DNA of 64,000 bases from Methanoculleus frigidifontis (GTDB lineage Archaea; Halobacteriota; Methanomicrobia; Methanomicrobiales; Methanoculleaceae), in assembly GCF_030464345.1 (NCBI RefSeq), contig NZ_VCYH01000001.1:62001-126000 (forward strand). The letters are read 5' to 3'. Positions within the stretch are counted from its first letter, which is position 1. Each line of letters starts with the position of its first letter. The notes under the pieces were generated by a model. That model was not told where the DNA came from. It saw nothing but the letters and a program-made list of their open reading frames with translations, and did no database searches. The translations under genes and the position numbers were made by a program. Shown in pieces: positions 1 to 7,878 of this stretch.

Positions 1-167
1 GAATGGGGCCTCGCGCCGTCGAGATCTTTACCCGGAACGGCATTGAGGTCATCCTTGGTGTCAGCGGCGCCGTTGACAGCGCTGCAGAGGAATACGCCGC
101 AGGAAGTCTCGCAGCGGGTGAAAGCTCGTGCCATCACGGGCATGAGAGCTGCGACGGAACGCATTAA
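1..167 (+). CDS. NifX/NifB-type dinitrogenase iron-molybdenum cofactor family protein, 3' part only
   Basis: The window opens inside a gene. The frame that begins with the ATG at 3 reads GPRAVEIFTRNGIEVILGVS and ends in a His/Cys-rich tail (CHHGHESCDGTH) before a TAA at 165-167. The GPRAVEIF...GI core is the C-terminal half of the small cofactor-binding fold (NifX, NafY, NifB C-terminus). The gene at 452 carries the same GPRAM...GG motif and the EEYSAGNL helix, so the two are paralogues. The tail may bind metal; that is inference. The true start lies upstream of the window. These proteins are common in methanogens outside nitrogen fixation, so a Mo/Fe cofactor role is not proven. Confidence 0.75.
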   Translation, partial: MGPRAVEIFTRNGIEVILGVSGAVDSAAEEYAAGSLAAGESSCHHGHESCDGTH

Positions 168-451
168 ACGAAGGTATGCGGCCATGCCGGGAACCTTGCG
201 CTGCCTCGATCCGATGCTCGCCCGGTTTCTGTGTGGATGGCGCAGACTGCACGTATCCCCAAGACTCGGGTCCGGCCCCGGCCCCGGAATGCTCGCGGTC
301 GAACCGATGGATCGATTATCAGTGTCTTTGGACACATCCGACGGGTGTTCCCGGAGGCATCTGATCAATACTATTATTACCACGCACCGTCGAATCAGAC
401 GGTTATTACGCTCATACGTGTACAAAAAACGAACGAGGAGTTGAATTCAGT
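168..451. other. Intergenic segment without a convincing gene
   Basis: This 284 bp spacer separates two NifX-like genes. A 62-codon frame at 176-364 is Cys-rich but has no ribosome binding site or recognisable motif. An AT-richer stretch near 365-430 probably carries promoter elements for the gene at 452. Confidence 0.4.
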
Positions 452-787
452 ATGAAGATCTGTGTTACAGCACGTGCCTCCGGAATCGAGGCACCGGTAG
501 AAGAGCGATTTGGAAGAGCACCCTACTTTGTCTTCGTCGATACGGAGACCGGTGAGGCGCAGAGTATAGCGAACGGTTTTGCCGATGCAGCAGGCGGGGT
601 CGGGCCTCGCGCCATGCAGGTTGTCGTCGATGGCGGAGCAGAGGTTCTGATCACCGGGCAGATGGGCGGGAATGCCGCGAGAGCGCTGCAGGCATCCGGC
701 ATCAAGGCCTATACCTACCGTGGCGCCGGCCGTGTGGCGGACGCAGTAGAAGAGTATTCCGCCGGGAACCTCCAGCCGCTGCTGTGA
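452..787 (+). CDS. Dinitrogenase iron-molybdenum cofactor biosynthesis (NifX-like) protein
   Basis: A 111-residue protein made of one small alpha/beta domain that spans the whole chain, as in NifX, NafY and MTH1175-type proteins. MKICVTA starts the first strand; FGRAPYFVFVDTETGE, GVGPRAMQ and ADAVEEYSAGNL are the family's recurring segments. It lacks the His/Cys tail of the paralogue ending at 167. GGAG at 437-440 sits 11 bases before the ATG. Its stop overlaps the GTG of the next gene, so it heads an operon with two ferredoxin-ATPases. Family members bind metalloclusters; which cluster is carried here is unknown. Confidence 0.85.
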   Translation: MKICVTARASGIEAPVEERFGRAPYFVFVDTETGEAQSIANGFADAAGGVGPRAMQVVVDGGAEVLITGQMGGNAARALQASGIKAYTYRGAGRVADAVEEYSAGNLQPLL

Positions 788-1650
788 GTGATGCAGCGAT
801 GAAGATCGTCGTTGCCAGTGGGAAAGGGGGCACCGGGAAAAGCACGGTGACCGCGAACCTTGCGTACTCGCTTTCGCTGACACGGGATGTGGCGGTCGTC
901 GACTGCGACGTGGAGGAACCAAACCTCCATCTCTTCTTTCCGTCGGCGTCGACGGATCTGCCGGTTACCGCCACCATCCCCGAGGTTGACCGGAGTCGCT
1001 GCACGTTCTGCGGTGAATGCGGAAAGTTCTGCCGTTACGGCGCGATCAGCGTGCTCAGCGATGCAGTTCTGATCTTCCCCGAACTCTGTCACTCCTGTGG
1101 CGGATGTGCGGCTGTCTGCCCGCAGGGCGCCATACGGGAAGTCCGGCGCCCTATTGGTATGATCCGGTGTTCCCGTCCGCTGCCTGCACTGACGCTCATC
1201 AGCGGGTTTTTGCAGGAAGGTGAGGTGCAGGCGCCTCAGGTGATCCATATGGCCAAGATGCTGGCAGATGGCCACCCGCTCATCCTGTACGACTCGTCGC
1301 CGGGGATCGCCTGCCCGGTCATCGAAACAATGGATGGGTCCGACGTCTGTATTCTCGTCACCGAGTCAACCCCGTTCGGCCTGCACGATCTTCGCCTGGC
1401 CACGGAGGTGGCGGAGAGGCTCAATCTCCCGTCGGGTGTTGTGATCAACCGGAGTGACGGGAGGGACGAGGCCATCACGGAATTCTGCCACGAGCACGGA
1501 CTGCCGGTTCTCATGACGATCCCCTTCGACCGGGAGATCGCCGCCGTCCAGAACACCGGCGGCCTGATCAGCCGCGATCTGCCGGGCTGGAACGAGCGTT
1601 TCATCGACCTCTTTGCGAAGGTCTCGGAACTTGCCGGGGTGAGGGCATGA
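784..1650 (+). CDS. MinD-superfamily P-loop ATPase with inserted ferredoxin domain (first copy)
   Basis: A 288-residue Mrp/MinD-type ATPase. The deviant Walker A motif GKGGTGKST lies at about residues 13-21, VVDCDVEEPN follows, and a 2[4Fe-4S] ferredoxin insert holds CTFCGECGKFC and CHSCGGCAAVC at about 78-118. Such proteins are thought to load or move Fe-S or other metalloclusters with ATP. GTG at 784 overlaps the upstream stop (GTGA); ATG at 799 is an alternative that begins directly at MKIVVASGKGG. It overlaps the second copy at ATGA, so the two are translationally coupled and may act as a heterodimer. That pairing is inference. Confidence 0.88.
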   Translation: MSDAAMKIVVASGKGGTGKSTVTANLAYSLSLTRDVAVVDCDVEEPNLHLFFPSASTDLPVTATIPEVDRSRCTFCGECGKFCRYGAISVLSDAVLIFPELCHSCGGCAAVCPQGAIREVRRPIGMIRCSRPLPALTLISGFLQEGEVQAPQVIHMAKMLADGHPLILYDSSPGIACPVIETMDGSDVCILVTESTPFGLHDLRLATEVAERLNLPSGVVINRSDGRDEAITEFCHEHGLPVLMTIPFDREIAAVQNTGGLISRDLPGWNERFIDLFAKVSELAGVRA

Positions 1651-2516
1651 TCCGGCTTGCCGTGATCAGCGGCAAAGGCGGCACCGGGAAGACGATGGTG
1701 ACGGCCGCTCTGGCAGACGTCAGCCCGGCAGCGCAGGTGCTTGCCGACTGCGATGTGGATGCATCCAATCTCGAACTGCTCTTTGAACCCAGGCGGATAA
1801 GCACGGAGCCCTTTATGGGGCTGGAGGTGGCCGGGATTGATCCTGACAGATGCCGTGACTGCGGCATCTGCGCAGACCGGTGCAGGTTCGGCGCGATTGT
1901 CCGTCGGGATGATGCCTGGCAGGTCGATGCCATACACTGCGAGGGGTGCGGCGTCTGTGCGTATGTCTGCCCGATGGGGGCAATCACCATGGGACCCCGT
2001 GTGTGTGGTGAGATCTACACCTCGGAGACGGACCGCGGGTGCCTGGCGCATGCCCGGTTGAATCCGGGGGCAGGCAACTCCGGTCTGCTCGTACACGAGG
2101 TGAAAAAACGCGCGAACAGCATGGCAGACGGGTGCACGCTCCAGCTCATCGACGGCCCTCCGGGGATCGGCTGTCCGCTGATCTCGACGGTCAGTGGAAT
2201 GGATGCGGTGCTCATCGTCACCGAACCGAGTGTCTCCGCACTGCACGACCTCGGGCGGCTGGTGACGGTCTGCCGCCGGTTCGACGTCGACATCTTCGTC
2301 GCGATCAACCGGTTCGATCTCGCGGAGAAGGTCACGGAGGAGATTCAGACGTACTGCGAGAAGGAAAACCTGACGGTTGTCGGCATGATCCCGTTCGATC
2401 CACAGGTGGTTGAGGCCGTCAGGCATAACCGGCCGGTGACCCGCACGGACTCTCCTGCGGCAGTGGCTGTGAGAGATCTCTGGGAGACCCTCTCGCGGGA
2501 ACTGGGTATGGAATGA
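1647..2516 (+). CDS. MinD-superfamily P-loop ATPase with inserted ferredoxin domain (second copy)
   Basis: A 289-residue paralogue of the preceding gene, starting at an ATGA overlap. GKGGTGKT is at about residues 10-17, LADCDVDASNLE follows, and the ferredoxin insert carries CRDCGICADRC and CEGCGVCAYVC. The C-terminal half (IDGPPGIGCP, VTEPSVSALHDLGR) is the usual switch II and dimer region. Tandem copies next to NifX-like proteins and a DUF134 gene are a recurring arrangement in methanogens and sulfate reducers. The substrate cluster is unknown. Confidence 0.88.
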   Translation: MIRLAVISGKGGTGKTMVTAALADVSPAAQVLADCDVDASNLELLFEPRRISTEPFMGLEVAGIDPDRCRDCGICADRCRFGAIVRRDDAWQVDAIHCEGCGVCAYVCPMGAITMGPRVCGEIYTSETDRGCLAHARLNPGAGNSGLLVHEVKKRANSMADGCTLQLIDGPPGIGCPLISTVSGMDAVLIVTEPSVSALHDLGRLVTVCRRFDVDIFVAINRFDLAEKVTEEIQTYCEKENLTVVGMIPFDPQVVEAVRHNRPVTRTDSPAAVAVRDLWETLSRELGME

Positions 2517-2884
2517 TGCCTCCGGAAGGAACGGGATATTGCCGCAGGCAGCGCGGGAGACCGCGGGTACAGCGGACGATAGAGGGTGGGAGCACATACC
2601 GGTGCTACGCTCCCCTCTGCCGCACGAACGGGCAGGAGCACGAGGTGGTACTCCTCCTCCCTGAAGAGGTCGAGGTGCTCAGGCTCGTCGACCTCGAGGG
2701 TCTTGAGCAGGAGGCGGCGGCTACCATGCTCGGCGTTTCCCGCAAAACAGCCTGGCGTGACCTGCACGAAGCGCGGCGCAAGGTCGCCGATGCTCTGGTG
2801 AACGGGAAAACCATCGGGATTGCCGGATGCGCCCGCCAGAAGCGCGGTGCCTGTCCGCATGAGATCGAGACCGAGGACGTCTGA
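2513..2884 (+). CDS. DUF134 (UPF0251) family DNA-binding protein
   Basis: A 123-residue protein. An N-terminal RRQRGRPRVQRTI segment precedes a middle helix-turn-helix of sigma-70 region 4 type (LVDLEGLEQEAAATMLGVSR, about residues 58-77, then KTAWRDLHEARRKV). The Cys-bearing tail is CARQKRGACPH. DUF134 proteins are presumed regulators often found beside NifX and MinD-ferredoxin genes, and the same neighbourhood is seen here. The first codon overlaps the upstream stop (ATGATG), so it is the last gene of this operon. DNA target unknown. Confidence 0.85.
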   Translation: MMPPEGTGYCRRQRGRPRVQRTIEGGSTYRCYAPLCRTNGQEHEVVLLLPEEVEVLRLVDLEGLEQEAAATMLGVSRKTAWRDLHEARRKVADALVNGKTIGIAGCARQKRGACPHEIETEDV

Positions 2885-2935
2885 CCCGATCGGTCACGGT
2901 TGCAGGCAGGTGGTGTTCCCTCAGGCCTGTTGCCA

Positions 2936-2942
2936 CTTTTTC
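2936..2942 (+). terminator. Oligo-T terminator after the DUF134 operon
   Basis: A T-run follows GTTGCCAC about 52 bases after the DUF134 stop. Archaeal RNA polymerase stops at such U-runs; no strong hairpin is needed or seen. Confidence 0.4.
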
Positions 2943-3002
2943 TCTGCAGAATTTAGCGTGCATGCGTTTCTGCATGGACGGCGGTAATCGTATTCTGCAC
3001 GC

Positions 3003-3010
3003 AAAAAAAA
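3003..3010 (-). terminator. Oligo-T terminator of the aIF1A gene
   Basis: Eight consecutive T on the minus strand begin one base after the aIF1A stop codon (eight A on the plus strand), a textbook archaeal termination signal. Confidence 0.65.
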
Positions 3011-3011
3011 G

Positions 3012-3329
3012 TTATTTGCTTAAGTAGTTGTTCTTCTGAAGCCACTCTACCTGCGGCTTAATGTACCGGTAGATGATATCGCATTTCTCGTCCTGGAAAT
3101 CCCACGGAACGACGATGAGGAGGTCACCCTCGCGTATCCAGAGCCTCTTTTTGATTTTTCCTTTAATCCGTCCGATTCGCGTGACACCGTCCTCACACTT
3201 GACGCGGATATGGTTTGCTCCAAGCATCAGGTCTGCCCGGGCGAAGATCTCTCTCTCCCGTTTTTTCGGTAATCTCACTCGGACGATCTCGGTATTTGCA
3301 TTGTTTGTGTGACCTCTCTTTACAGCCAG
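3012..3329 (-). CDS. eif1A: Translation initiation factor aIF1A
   Basis: An S1/OB-fold initiation factor that promotes mRNA scanning and initiator tRNA placement on the small subunit. The core reads LMLGANHIRVKCEDGVTRIG, then RIKGKIKKRLWIREGDLL and a QVEWLQKNNYL C-terminus, all family hallmarks. The only ATG/GTG/TTG in frame is a GTG at 3278, which would cut off conserved basic N-terminal residues. The frame stays open upstream as KRGHTNNANTEIVRVRLPKK to a CTG at 3327-3329, preceded 8 bases earlier by GGAG, and meets a stop at 3345-3347. I therefore place the start at that CTG, giving 105 residues. Single gene, own terminator. Confidence 0.85.
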   Translation of the reverse strand: MAVKRGHTNNANTEIVRVRLPKKREREIFARADLMLGANHIRVKCEDGVTRIGRIKGKIKKRLWIREGDLLIVVPWDFQDEKCDIIYRYIKPQVEWLQKNNYLSK

Positions 3330-3862
3330 TTCATCAACTCCGTTTTAAATACCATAATCATTCTGTCTGTTTGTCTCCGTTGCACGGGTATATCAATGGG
3401 CCGAGGCATTAATAAATTAACTGTCGCTCTCCCGTGCCGGACGGCAGCTGATCGCGCCTGAATTCTGCAGCCGGGGCGACGGTGGATGTGACGCCCGATC
3501 GCCGTACACTGCCTCCCCCGGGATCTCCCTCTTTTGGCACCCCGGCGCGGGAAGCGAACGGGAATGCAGGTCCGGTCGTCTTTGCCTACTGTCGCTCTTC
3601 TCCGGGACATTTCTGCGGTGTTCCCGGCGTTCAGCGTGGATTCACGTGCGGCGTGCCCCTGGAGAGCAGCGCGCGACAGGTGTCTGCCGGAAGGGTGGTG
3701 CGCTGAAAACCTGCAAATCTGTCCTGAAAACTCATTTAGAGAGGTCTCCTGGCGCATCGGCACGTCCGGCGGATCGAGCGCTCTTGCAGGAGGAGAACCA
3801 AAACCTTTTCACTGAATATACCGTATGCATTGGGCGGAATTACGTTCCAGAGGAGATCCGTA
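3330..3862. other. 533 bp spacer between aIF1A and the RRM gene
   Basis: It holds the divergent promoters. An AT-rich stretch at 3405-3420 is a possible TATA for aIF1A, and GAATATACC at 3814-3822 is a likely TATA for the RRM gene. Open frames in the middle (about 3480-3800) lack motifs, start signals and codon bias. I see no structured RNA I can name. Confidence 0.4.
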
Positions 3863-4123
3863 ATGGAAACCAATAAACTGTACGTTGGAAATCTAACCTA
3901 TTCAGTCAATGAAGAACAGCTACGCGAGCTCTTTTCGCAGTATGGCGACGTCAAAGATGTCCGTGTTATCGAGCGCAAAGGCTTCGGATTCGTTGAAATG
4001 GGCAGCCCCGAAGAGGCTGAGAAAGCAAAAGAAGCGCTGAACGAGACGGTCTACGAAGGACGCACGCTCCGGATAGACGAAGCCCGTCCGCAGCAGCCGC
4101 GAAGGGAGTTTCGCAGATTTTAA
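3863..4123 (+). CDS. RRM-type RNA-binding protein
   Basis: An 86-residue single RNA recognition motif protein. RNP2 is LYVGNL (about residues 5-10) and RNP1 is KGFGFVEM (about 43-50); both carry the aromatic residues that stack on RNA. A short basic tail (RPQQPRREFRRF) extends past the domain, as in the cold-inducible glycine-rich RRM proteins of bacteria and some methanogens. AGGAG at 3851-3855 ends 7 bases before this ATG and decides against the upstream in-frame codon at 3830. It stands alone after its own promoter. RNA chaperone function is inferred from the family. Confidence 0.88.
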   Translation: METNKLYVGNLTYSVNEEQLRELFSQYGDVKDVRVIERKGFGFVEMGSPEEAEKAKEALNETVYEGRTLRIDEARPQQPRREFRRF

Positions 4124-4298
4124 GGTAGCAACCCGATACCGACAATACGTATCCGCCGGAGCAGCAGACCTCCATCGATGAGTATGGAGAAACCTCCGGT
4201 GAGGGATCCGTTTCGGAAGGAGCGCGGTTGCCGGAAAGGCACGGCCGGCTCCGAAATCGAACGGTTCAAGGATGCAGGGGCGTTCGTAAGCGGGAGCT

Positions 4299-4811
4299 AT
4301 GGCTGACGCACCTGAAAGACAATCCGGGCTGCCGGCGGAGATTGGAGATTCACCAACTATTCTGATTCTCGGGAGCTTCCCGAGCGTTCAGGCTCTTCGC
4401 GAGGGCCAGTATTATCGGCACCGCCAGAACCAGTTCTGGCGTATCATGCATGATCTCGCCGGCATACCTCTTGATCTTCCCTACCACGAGAGGATCGCCC
4501 TGCTCCAGGAGCAGGGGATTGCTCTCTGGAATATCATTCACTCCTGTGTCCGTGAGGGAAGTATGGATCACCGGATCTCCCGGCCGAAGCTTGCAGACCT
4601 CCCGGGACTGCTGGAGCGCCATCCAACAATCAGACATATCGCGCTCAACGGAAGGAAGGCGGACGACCTGCTGAAGAGGGGATTTCCTGAAATTGTCGAG
4701 CGATACGATCTTCGCCGGTTGCCGTCGACGAGCCCCGCGTACGCGCAGATGCACTACGACGAAAAACTTGCGGCATGGAGCGTGGTTCGGGACTGGATCG
4801 CCGAGAGGTGA
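4299..4811 (+). CDS. Hypoxanthine-DNA glycosylase (UDG superfamily family 6)
   Basis: A 170-residue protein that should remove deaminated adenine (hypoxanthine) from DNA in base excision repair. The N-terminal ILGSFPSVQALREGQYY with following NQFW is the family 6 active-site region, and LPSTSPAYA near residues 138-146 is its C-terminal motif. These differ from classical uracil glycosylases. It is well known from Methanosarcina. GGGAG lies just before the ATG at 4299. It is monocistronic, with no repair gene directly adjacent, but several follow in the window (photolyase, UDG-like, UvrABC, RecQ). Confidence 0.85.
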   Translation: MADAPERQSGLPAEIGDSPTILILGSFPSVQALREGQYYRHRQNQFWRIMHDLAGIPLDLPYHERIALLQEQGIALWNIIHSCVREGSMDHRISRPKLADLPGLLERHPTIRHIALNGRKADDLLKRGFPEIVERYDLRRLPSTSPAYAQMHYDEKLAAWSVVRDWIAER

Positions 4812-4876
4812 CCTGCCCTGCTGCCTGCTACCCGATCAGTCCGTGCGCGATGAAGGGTGTGATCACCGATCCGCGG

Positions 4877-4906
4877 AATATATTTAGAACGCCGTTTCGG
4901 AACGGC
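4877..4906 (+). promoter_or_regulatory. TATA box and short hairpin before the ATPase-MscS operon
   Basis: AATATATTTA at 4877-4886 is a TATA box. GCCGTT (4891-4896) and AACGGC (4901-4906) form a 6 bp stem with a TCGG loop near the expected transcript start. The downstream ATG at 4936 has no clear ribosome binding site. Confidence 0.4.
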
Positions 4907-4935
4907 TAAATGGAAAGCCCCGACCATAGTTCAGT

Positions 4936-5946
4936 ATGGCGGAGGAGGGCGGAGCAGACGCTCCATCTGCGGTGCTGTTCAGGGCGGAGATTGCCAGGGT
5001 TCACGAGGCGGTCAGTGCATACACCGGTGAGAGCCCCTCCCACATCGCGGTGATTGCAGAACCTTTTGCAGGACAGCAGGTGATGATGGAGCAGATCACC
5101 CGCTATTACCCGCACAGGGTTACGCATCTGCCGTTCTATTCGGTCGCCCGGAACACCGACTTTCTCGATACGATGCGCAGGACCGAGGAGATCGTCCTCA
5201 TGGAGCGGTGCCACTTTCTGGCGCTCCGGCGCGTCGGCGGGTTTGCTATGCTCGATGCGTTCCTGGATTTCCTCTCGATGTCTGAGAAGCTCTTCATTAC
5301 GGGCTGGAACGCCTTTACGTGGTCATACCTGAATGCCGTGGTAGGGATCGAGAAGAACTTCCCCATCGTCATCCGGCTGCCCCGGATCGATGACGAAACT
5401 CTGAAGGCAATGATCCTCTCACGCTACGACCACCCGATCCGGTTCGTGGACGATACGCCGGTGCAGGAGAAGAAGCGCGTCTCGATACAGCAGCGCCTCG
5501 TCAGCGTACCGTTCCTGGATGCTCCGGTTCAGATCCCCTGGATTGCTGTCGATACAGAGAATACAGGCTCTGGTCGGGGCGATGCCGGCGATGCGGTCTT
5601 CAACCGGATCAACAATCTGGCGCAGGGGAACTACGGTGTCGCGCTCCGGATCTGGGAGCGGAGCATCGAGGAGAACACCGTTCTCATGAGCCGGATCCCC
5701 GCCCTTCCCTGCACTGTATCGCTCACCATCGACGAGGCGTTCCTGTTGACGATCATTCTTTCGATGGAGTCTATCAGCAGCGCGGATCTTGAGGCGATCG
5801 CGCACCCGGAGATCGACCTTGCGCTGGTGCTCTACCGCCTCCGGATTCAGGGCCTCGTCGAGGAGGAACGGGGATACTATCAGGTTAAACCGGAGGCGCT
5901 GCACTGCGTCAGCGCGTACTTAAAGAAGATCAGGATGGTGTGGTAA
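4936..5946 (+). CDS. Degenerate P-loop ATPase-like protein with winged-helix end, paired with MscS
   Basis: A 336-residue protein built like a STAND/Orc-type ATPase, but the place of the Walker A loop reads IAEPFAGQQVMMEQI, without GK[ST]. A Walker B-like strand (EEIVLMERCHFLALR) follows at about residues 77-91. The C-terminal 90 residues (SADLEAIAHPEIDLALVLYR, then LRIQGLVEEERGYYQV) look like a winged helix. It probably does not hydrolyse ATP. Its stop overlaps the MscS start in TAATG, so the two are translationally coupled; a role in sensing or regulating membrane tension is inference. Family name not recognised. Confidence 0.65.
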   Translation: MAEEGGADAPSAVLFRAEIARVHEAVSAYTGESPSHIAVIAEPFAGQQVMMEQITRYYPHRVTHLPFYSVARNTDFLDTMRRTEEIVLMERCHFLALRRVGGFAMLDAFLDFLSMSEKLFITGWNAFTWSYLNAVVGIEKNFPIVIRLPRIDDETLKAMILSRYDHPIRFVDDTPVQEKKRVSIQQRLVSVPFLDAPVQIPWIAVDTENTGSGRGDAGDAVFNRINNLAQGNYGVALRIWERSIEENTVLMSRIPALPCTVSLTIDEAFLLTIILSMESISSADLEAIAHPEIDLALVLYRLRIQGLVEEERGYYQVKPEALHCVSAYLKKIRMVW

Positions 5947-6779
5947 TGATCGAGTTCGTCCCATCCGAGATCACCGACCTGCCCCTACGGGATATCGACC
6001 TTGGGACGGTGTTCTTCATCCTCTATGTTCTGGTCATCGCCTATCTCCTCGTGAAGGCGGTTGCCTACATCCTCAAAAGGATTGCCGAACGCCCCGGACA
6101 GCGGCGCATGGTCTTCACGATGCTGATCCCGCTCACCAGGCTGATCATCTACGTATCAGCGCTCTATCTCATCCTGCAGGCCATCTTCAACCCGACCGTC
6201 TCCGAGATTGTGGCACTCGCAGTGATCTTCGGCGCAGCCGTCGGGTTCGGGCTGAAGGATATCTTTGCCGACATCCTCGGCGGGATCGTCATCTCGTTCG
6301 AGCGGCCGTACCAGATCGGCGATAAGATCTCAGCCAAAGGGCATTACGGTGAAGTGGTGGACATCGGCCTTCGGGCGACCCGGATCCTCACACCCGACGA
6401 CACCCTCGTCTCCATCCCGAACGTTGCCGTCTTCTCTGAAGCAACCGCGAGCAGCAATGCGGGAAAGACCGAGATGATGGTTGTCGTCGACCTCTTCATC
6501 GATCACGGAAACGACCCGGAGCTTGCCATGGCGATTCTCAAGGATGCGGTGGTCACCTCAAAGTACGTGTATGTATCGCCCACCTGCCCGTTCACCATTC
6601 TTCTGGAGGATTTCCCCTTCTACAAGCGTGTCAGGGCAAAGGCATACGTCAACGATCTCCGGTATGAGTTCGAGTTCCGGTCCGAGGTGACGCGGCGGAC
6701 GTGGCGGGAGTTCCGGCAGCAGGGGATCGCTCCGCCCCGCCTCTCCGCCATCCCGCCGGATGAGCAGGCGTCGGACTGA
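5946..6779 (+). CDS. mscS: MscS-family small-conductance mechanosensitive channel
   Basis: A 277-residue channel that opens under membrane tension and releases solutes during osmotic downshock. Two N-terminal hydrophobic segments (about 14-40 and 55-90) precede the pore helix and cytosolic beta domain, with the family signature GFGLKDIFADILGGIVISFE then RPYQIGDKI at about residues 98-130. SIPN and the FEFRSEV C-terminal region complete the vestibule. I take the ATG in the TAATG overlap at 5946; a GTG at 5940 is in frame. Its partner upstream is a degenerate ATPase, an unusual coupling. Confidence 0.9.
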   Translation: MIEFVPSEITDLPLRDIDLGTVFFILYVLVIAYLLVKAVAYILKRIAERPGQRRMVFTMLIPLTRLIIYVSALYLILQAIFNPTVSEIVALAVIFGAAVGFGLKDIFADILGGIVISFERPYQIGDKISAKGHYGEVVDIGLRATRILTPDDTLVSIPNVAVFSEATASSNAGKTEMMVVVDLFIDHGNDPELAMAILKDAVVTSKYVYVSPTCPFTILLEDFPFYKRVRAKAYVNDLRYEFEFRSEVTRRTWREFRQQGIAPPRLSAIPPDEQASD

Positions 6780-6838
6780 CCCGGCCGGCTCTGTGAGTCC
6801 CGCAACACTCAATACCTCTCTTTGACCACTTCTTCTGC

Positions 6839-7018
6839 ATGGTTGAGTATGCACCCGGCATCACGGGCACCGTACATTTTTCCCGGCAGGAGCGGGCATA
6901 TTACGTCGAACTCTTCGACGCCGAAGGCATTTCTCTTGGAAAGACCGGGCTGTACCCTTCGGAGGCAGGAGCGCGGGAGGCCGGGCGGCGGCTGGCGGCA
7001 AAGCATGCTGCCGGATGA
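6839..7018 (+). CDS. Small uncharacterised protein coupled to the ATP-cone nuclease gene
   Basis: A 59-residue frame not usually caught by length cut-offs. It reads MVEYAPGITGTVHFSRQERA, then YYVELFDAEGISLGKTGLY and a helical tail EAGAREAGRRLAAKH. The strand-strand-helix outline and the -YYVELFDAEG- to -GLYPSEAGAREAG- spacing recall YegP/DUF1508 single repeats, but the match is weak. Its TGA overlaps the ATG at 7015 as ATGA, the coupling seen between real genes in this genome, which supports it. Function unknown; possible antitoxin-like or accessory role to the nuclease is speculation. Confidence 0.55.
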   Translation: MVEYAPGITGTVHFSRQERAYYVELFDAEGISLGKTGLYPSEAGAREAGRRLAAKHAAG

Positions 7019-7038
7019 TGCCGGGAGATCGGACACGG

Positions 7039-7866
7039 ATGAAATACGTCACCAAAATGAACGGCACGCTCCAGCCCTTCGAGAAGAAGAAGGTGGAGCG
7101 GACACTCCGGAACCTGGGGATCGCACCGGACGATGCGGAGCAGATCGCCGCTGAGGTCGAAGGAGAGGTCTATGACGGCATGAAGACCTCTACGCTGCTG
7201 CGGATGATCCGGGCGCGGGCACGGGCGTACCGCCCCGCCGTCGCCTATCGGACAAACCTCCGCAGGGCACTGGCGCTCCTCCGCCCCAAACCCGACTTTG
7301 AGGTGTACATCCAGGCGCTGCTCCGCGATCATGGATACGAGGTGGAGCCTGCCCGCATTCTCCCGGGACGATGCGGCGAGCATGAGGTGGATGCGATAGC
7401 CCGGAAGGACGGCACCGTGTACTTCATCGAGGTGAAGCACCACTTCAACCACCACCGGATGACCGGACTTGACGAAGGGCGGATCGCCCGGGCGATCATC
7501 GAGGACGTTCAGGAGGGGCACCGCTGCGGCAAAAACTCTTTCACCATCGACACGGCGATGATCGTCTGCAATACGAAGCTCTCCGGGCATGCAAAACGGT
7601 ATGCGACATGCTGGGGGATCGAACACATCGGCTGGGACCATCCCGCCGACCGGAACCTCAGGACGATGATCGAGGAGACGGGGTCGTACCCGGTCACTAT
7701 CCTCACCGGGGTGACGCCGGCGGTCCGGAGGCAGCTTGCGGCAGCGGGATTTTTCACGGTCCGGCAGCTGCTCGCCGCAGATCCGGAAGGGCTCGTCAGG
7801 AGCGCCGGGCTCACCCTGCGTCAGGCTGCACTGCTCGCCGAGCGGGCTGAGGCCGTCCTCACCTGA
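7039..7866 (+). CDS. ATP-cone / PD-(D/E)XK nuclease / helix-hairpin-helix protein
   Basis: A 275-residue three-domain protein. Residues 1-80 form an ATP-cone (YVTKMNGTLQPFEKKKVERT), the nucleotide-sensing domain of ribonucleotide reductases and NrdR. Residues about 85-190 form an Mrr-like nuclease fold with HEVDAIA...YFIEVKHH supplying the catalytic D, E and K. The C-terminal 60 residues contain a helix-hairpin-helix (TPAVRRQLAAAGFFTVRQLL) for DNA binding. ATG at 7039 is preceded by GGGAGA; an in-frame ATG at 7015 overlaps the small upstream gene. A nuclease gated by dATP/ATP is the natural reading, not proven. Confidence 0.8.
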   Translation: MKYVTKMNGTLQPFEKKKVERTLRNLGIAPDDAEQIAAEVEGEVYDGMKTSTLLRMIRARARAYRPAVAYRTNLRRALALLRPKPDFEVYIQALLRDHGYEVEPARILPGRCGEHEVDAIARKDGTVYFIEVKHHFNHHRMTGLDEGRIARAIIEDVQEGHRCGKNSFTIDTAMIVCNTKLSGHAKRYATCWGIEHIGWDHPADRNLRTMIEETGSYPVTILTGVTPAVRRQLAAAGFFTVRQLLAADPEGLVRSAGLTLRQAALLAERAEAVLT

Positions 7867-7878
7867 ACGGCGGGCGCC

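Noticed and set aside
176-364. 62-codon Cys-rich frame between the NifX-like genes
   Set aside because: No ribosome binding site, no homologue recalled, composition typical of out-of-frame GC-rich DNA.
1236-2597. 453-codon minus-strand frame over the ferredoxin-ATPases
   Set aside because: Same mirror effect; the plus-strand proteins have full motif sets.
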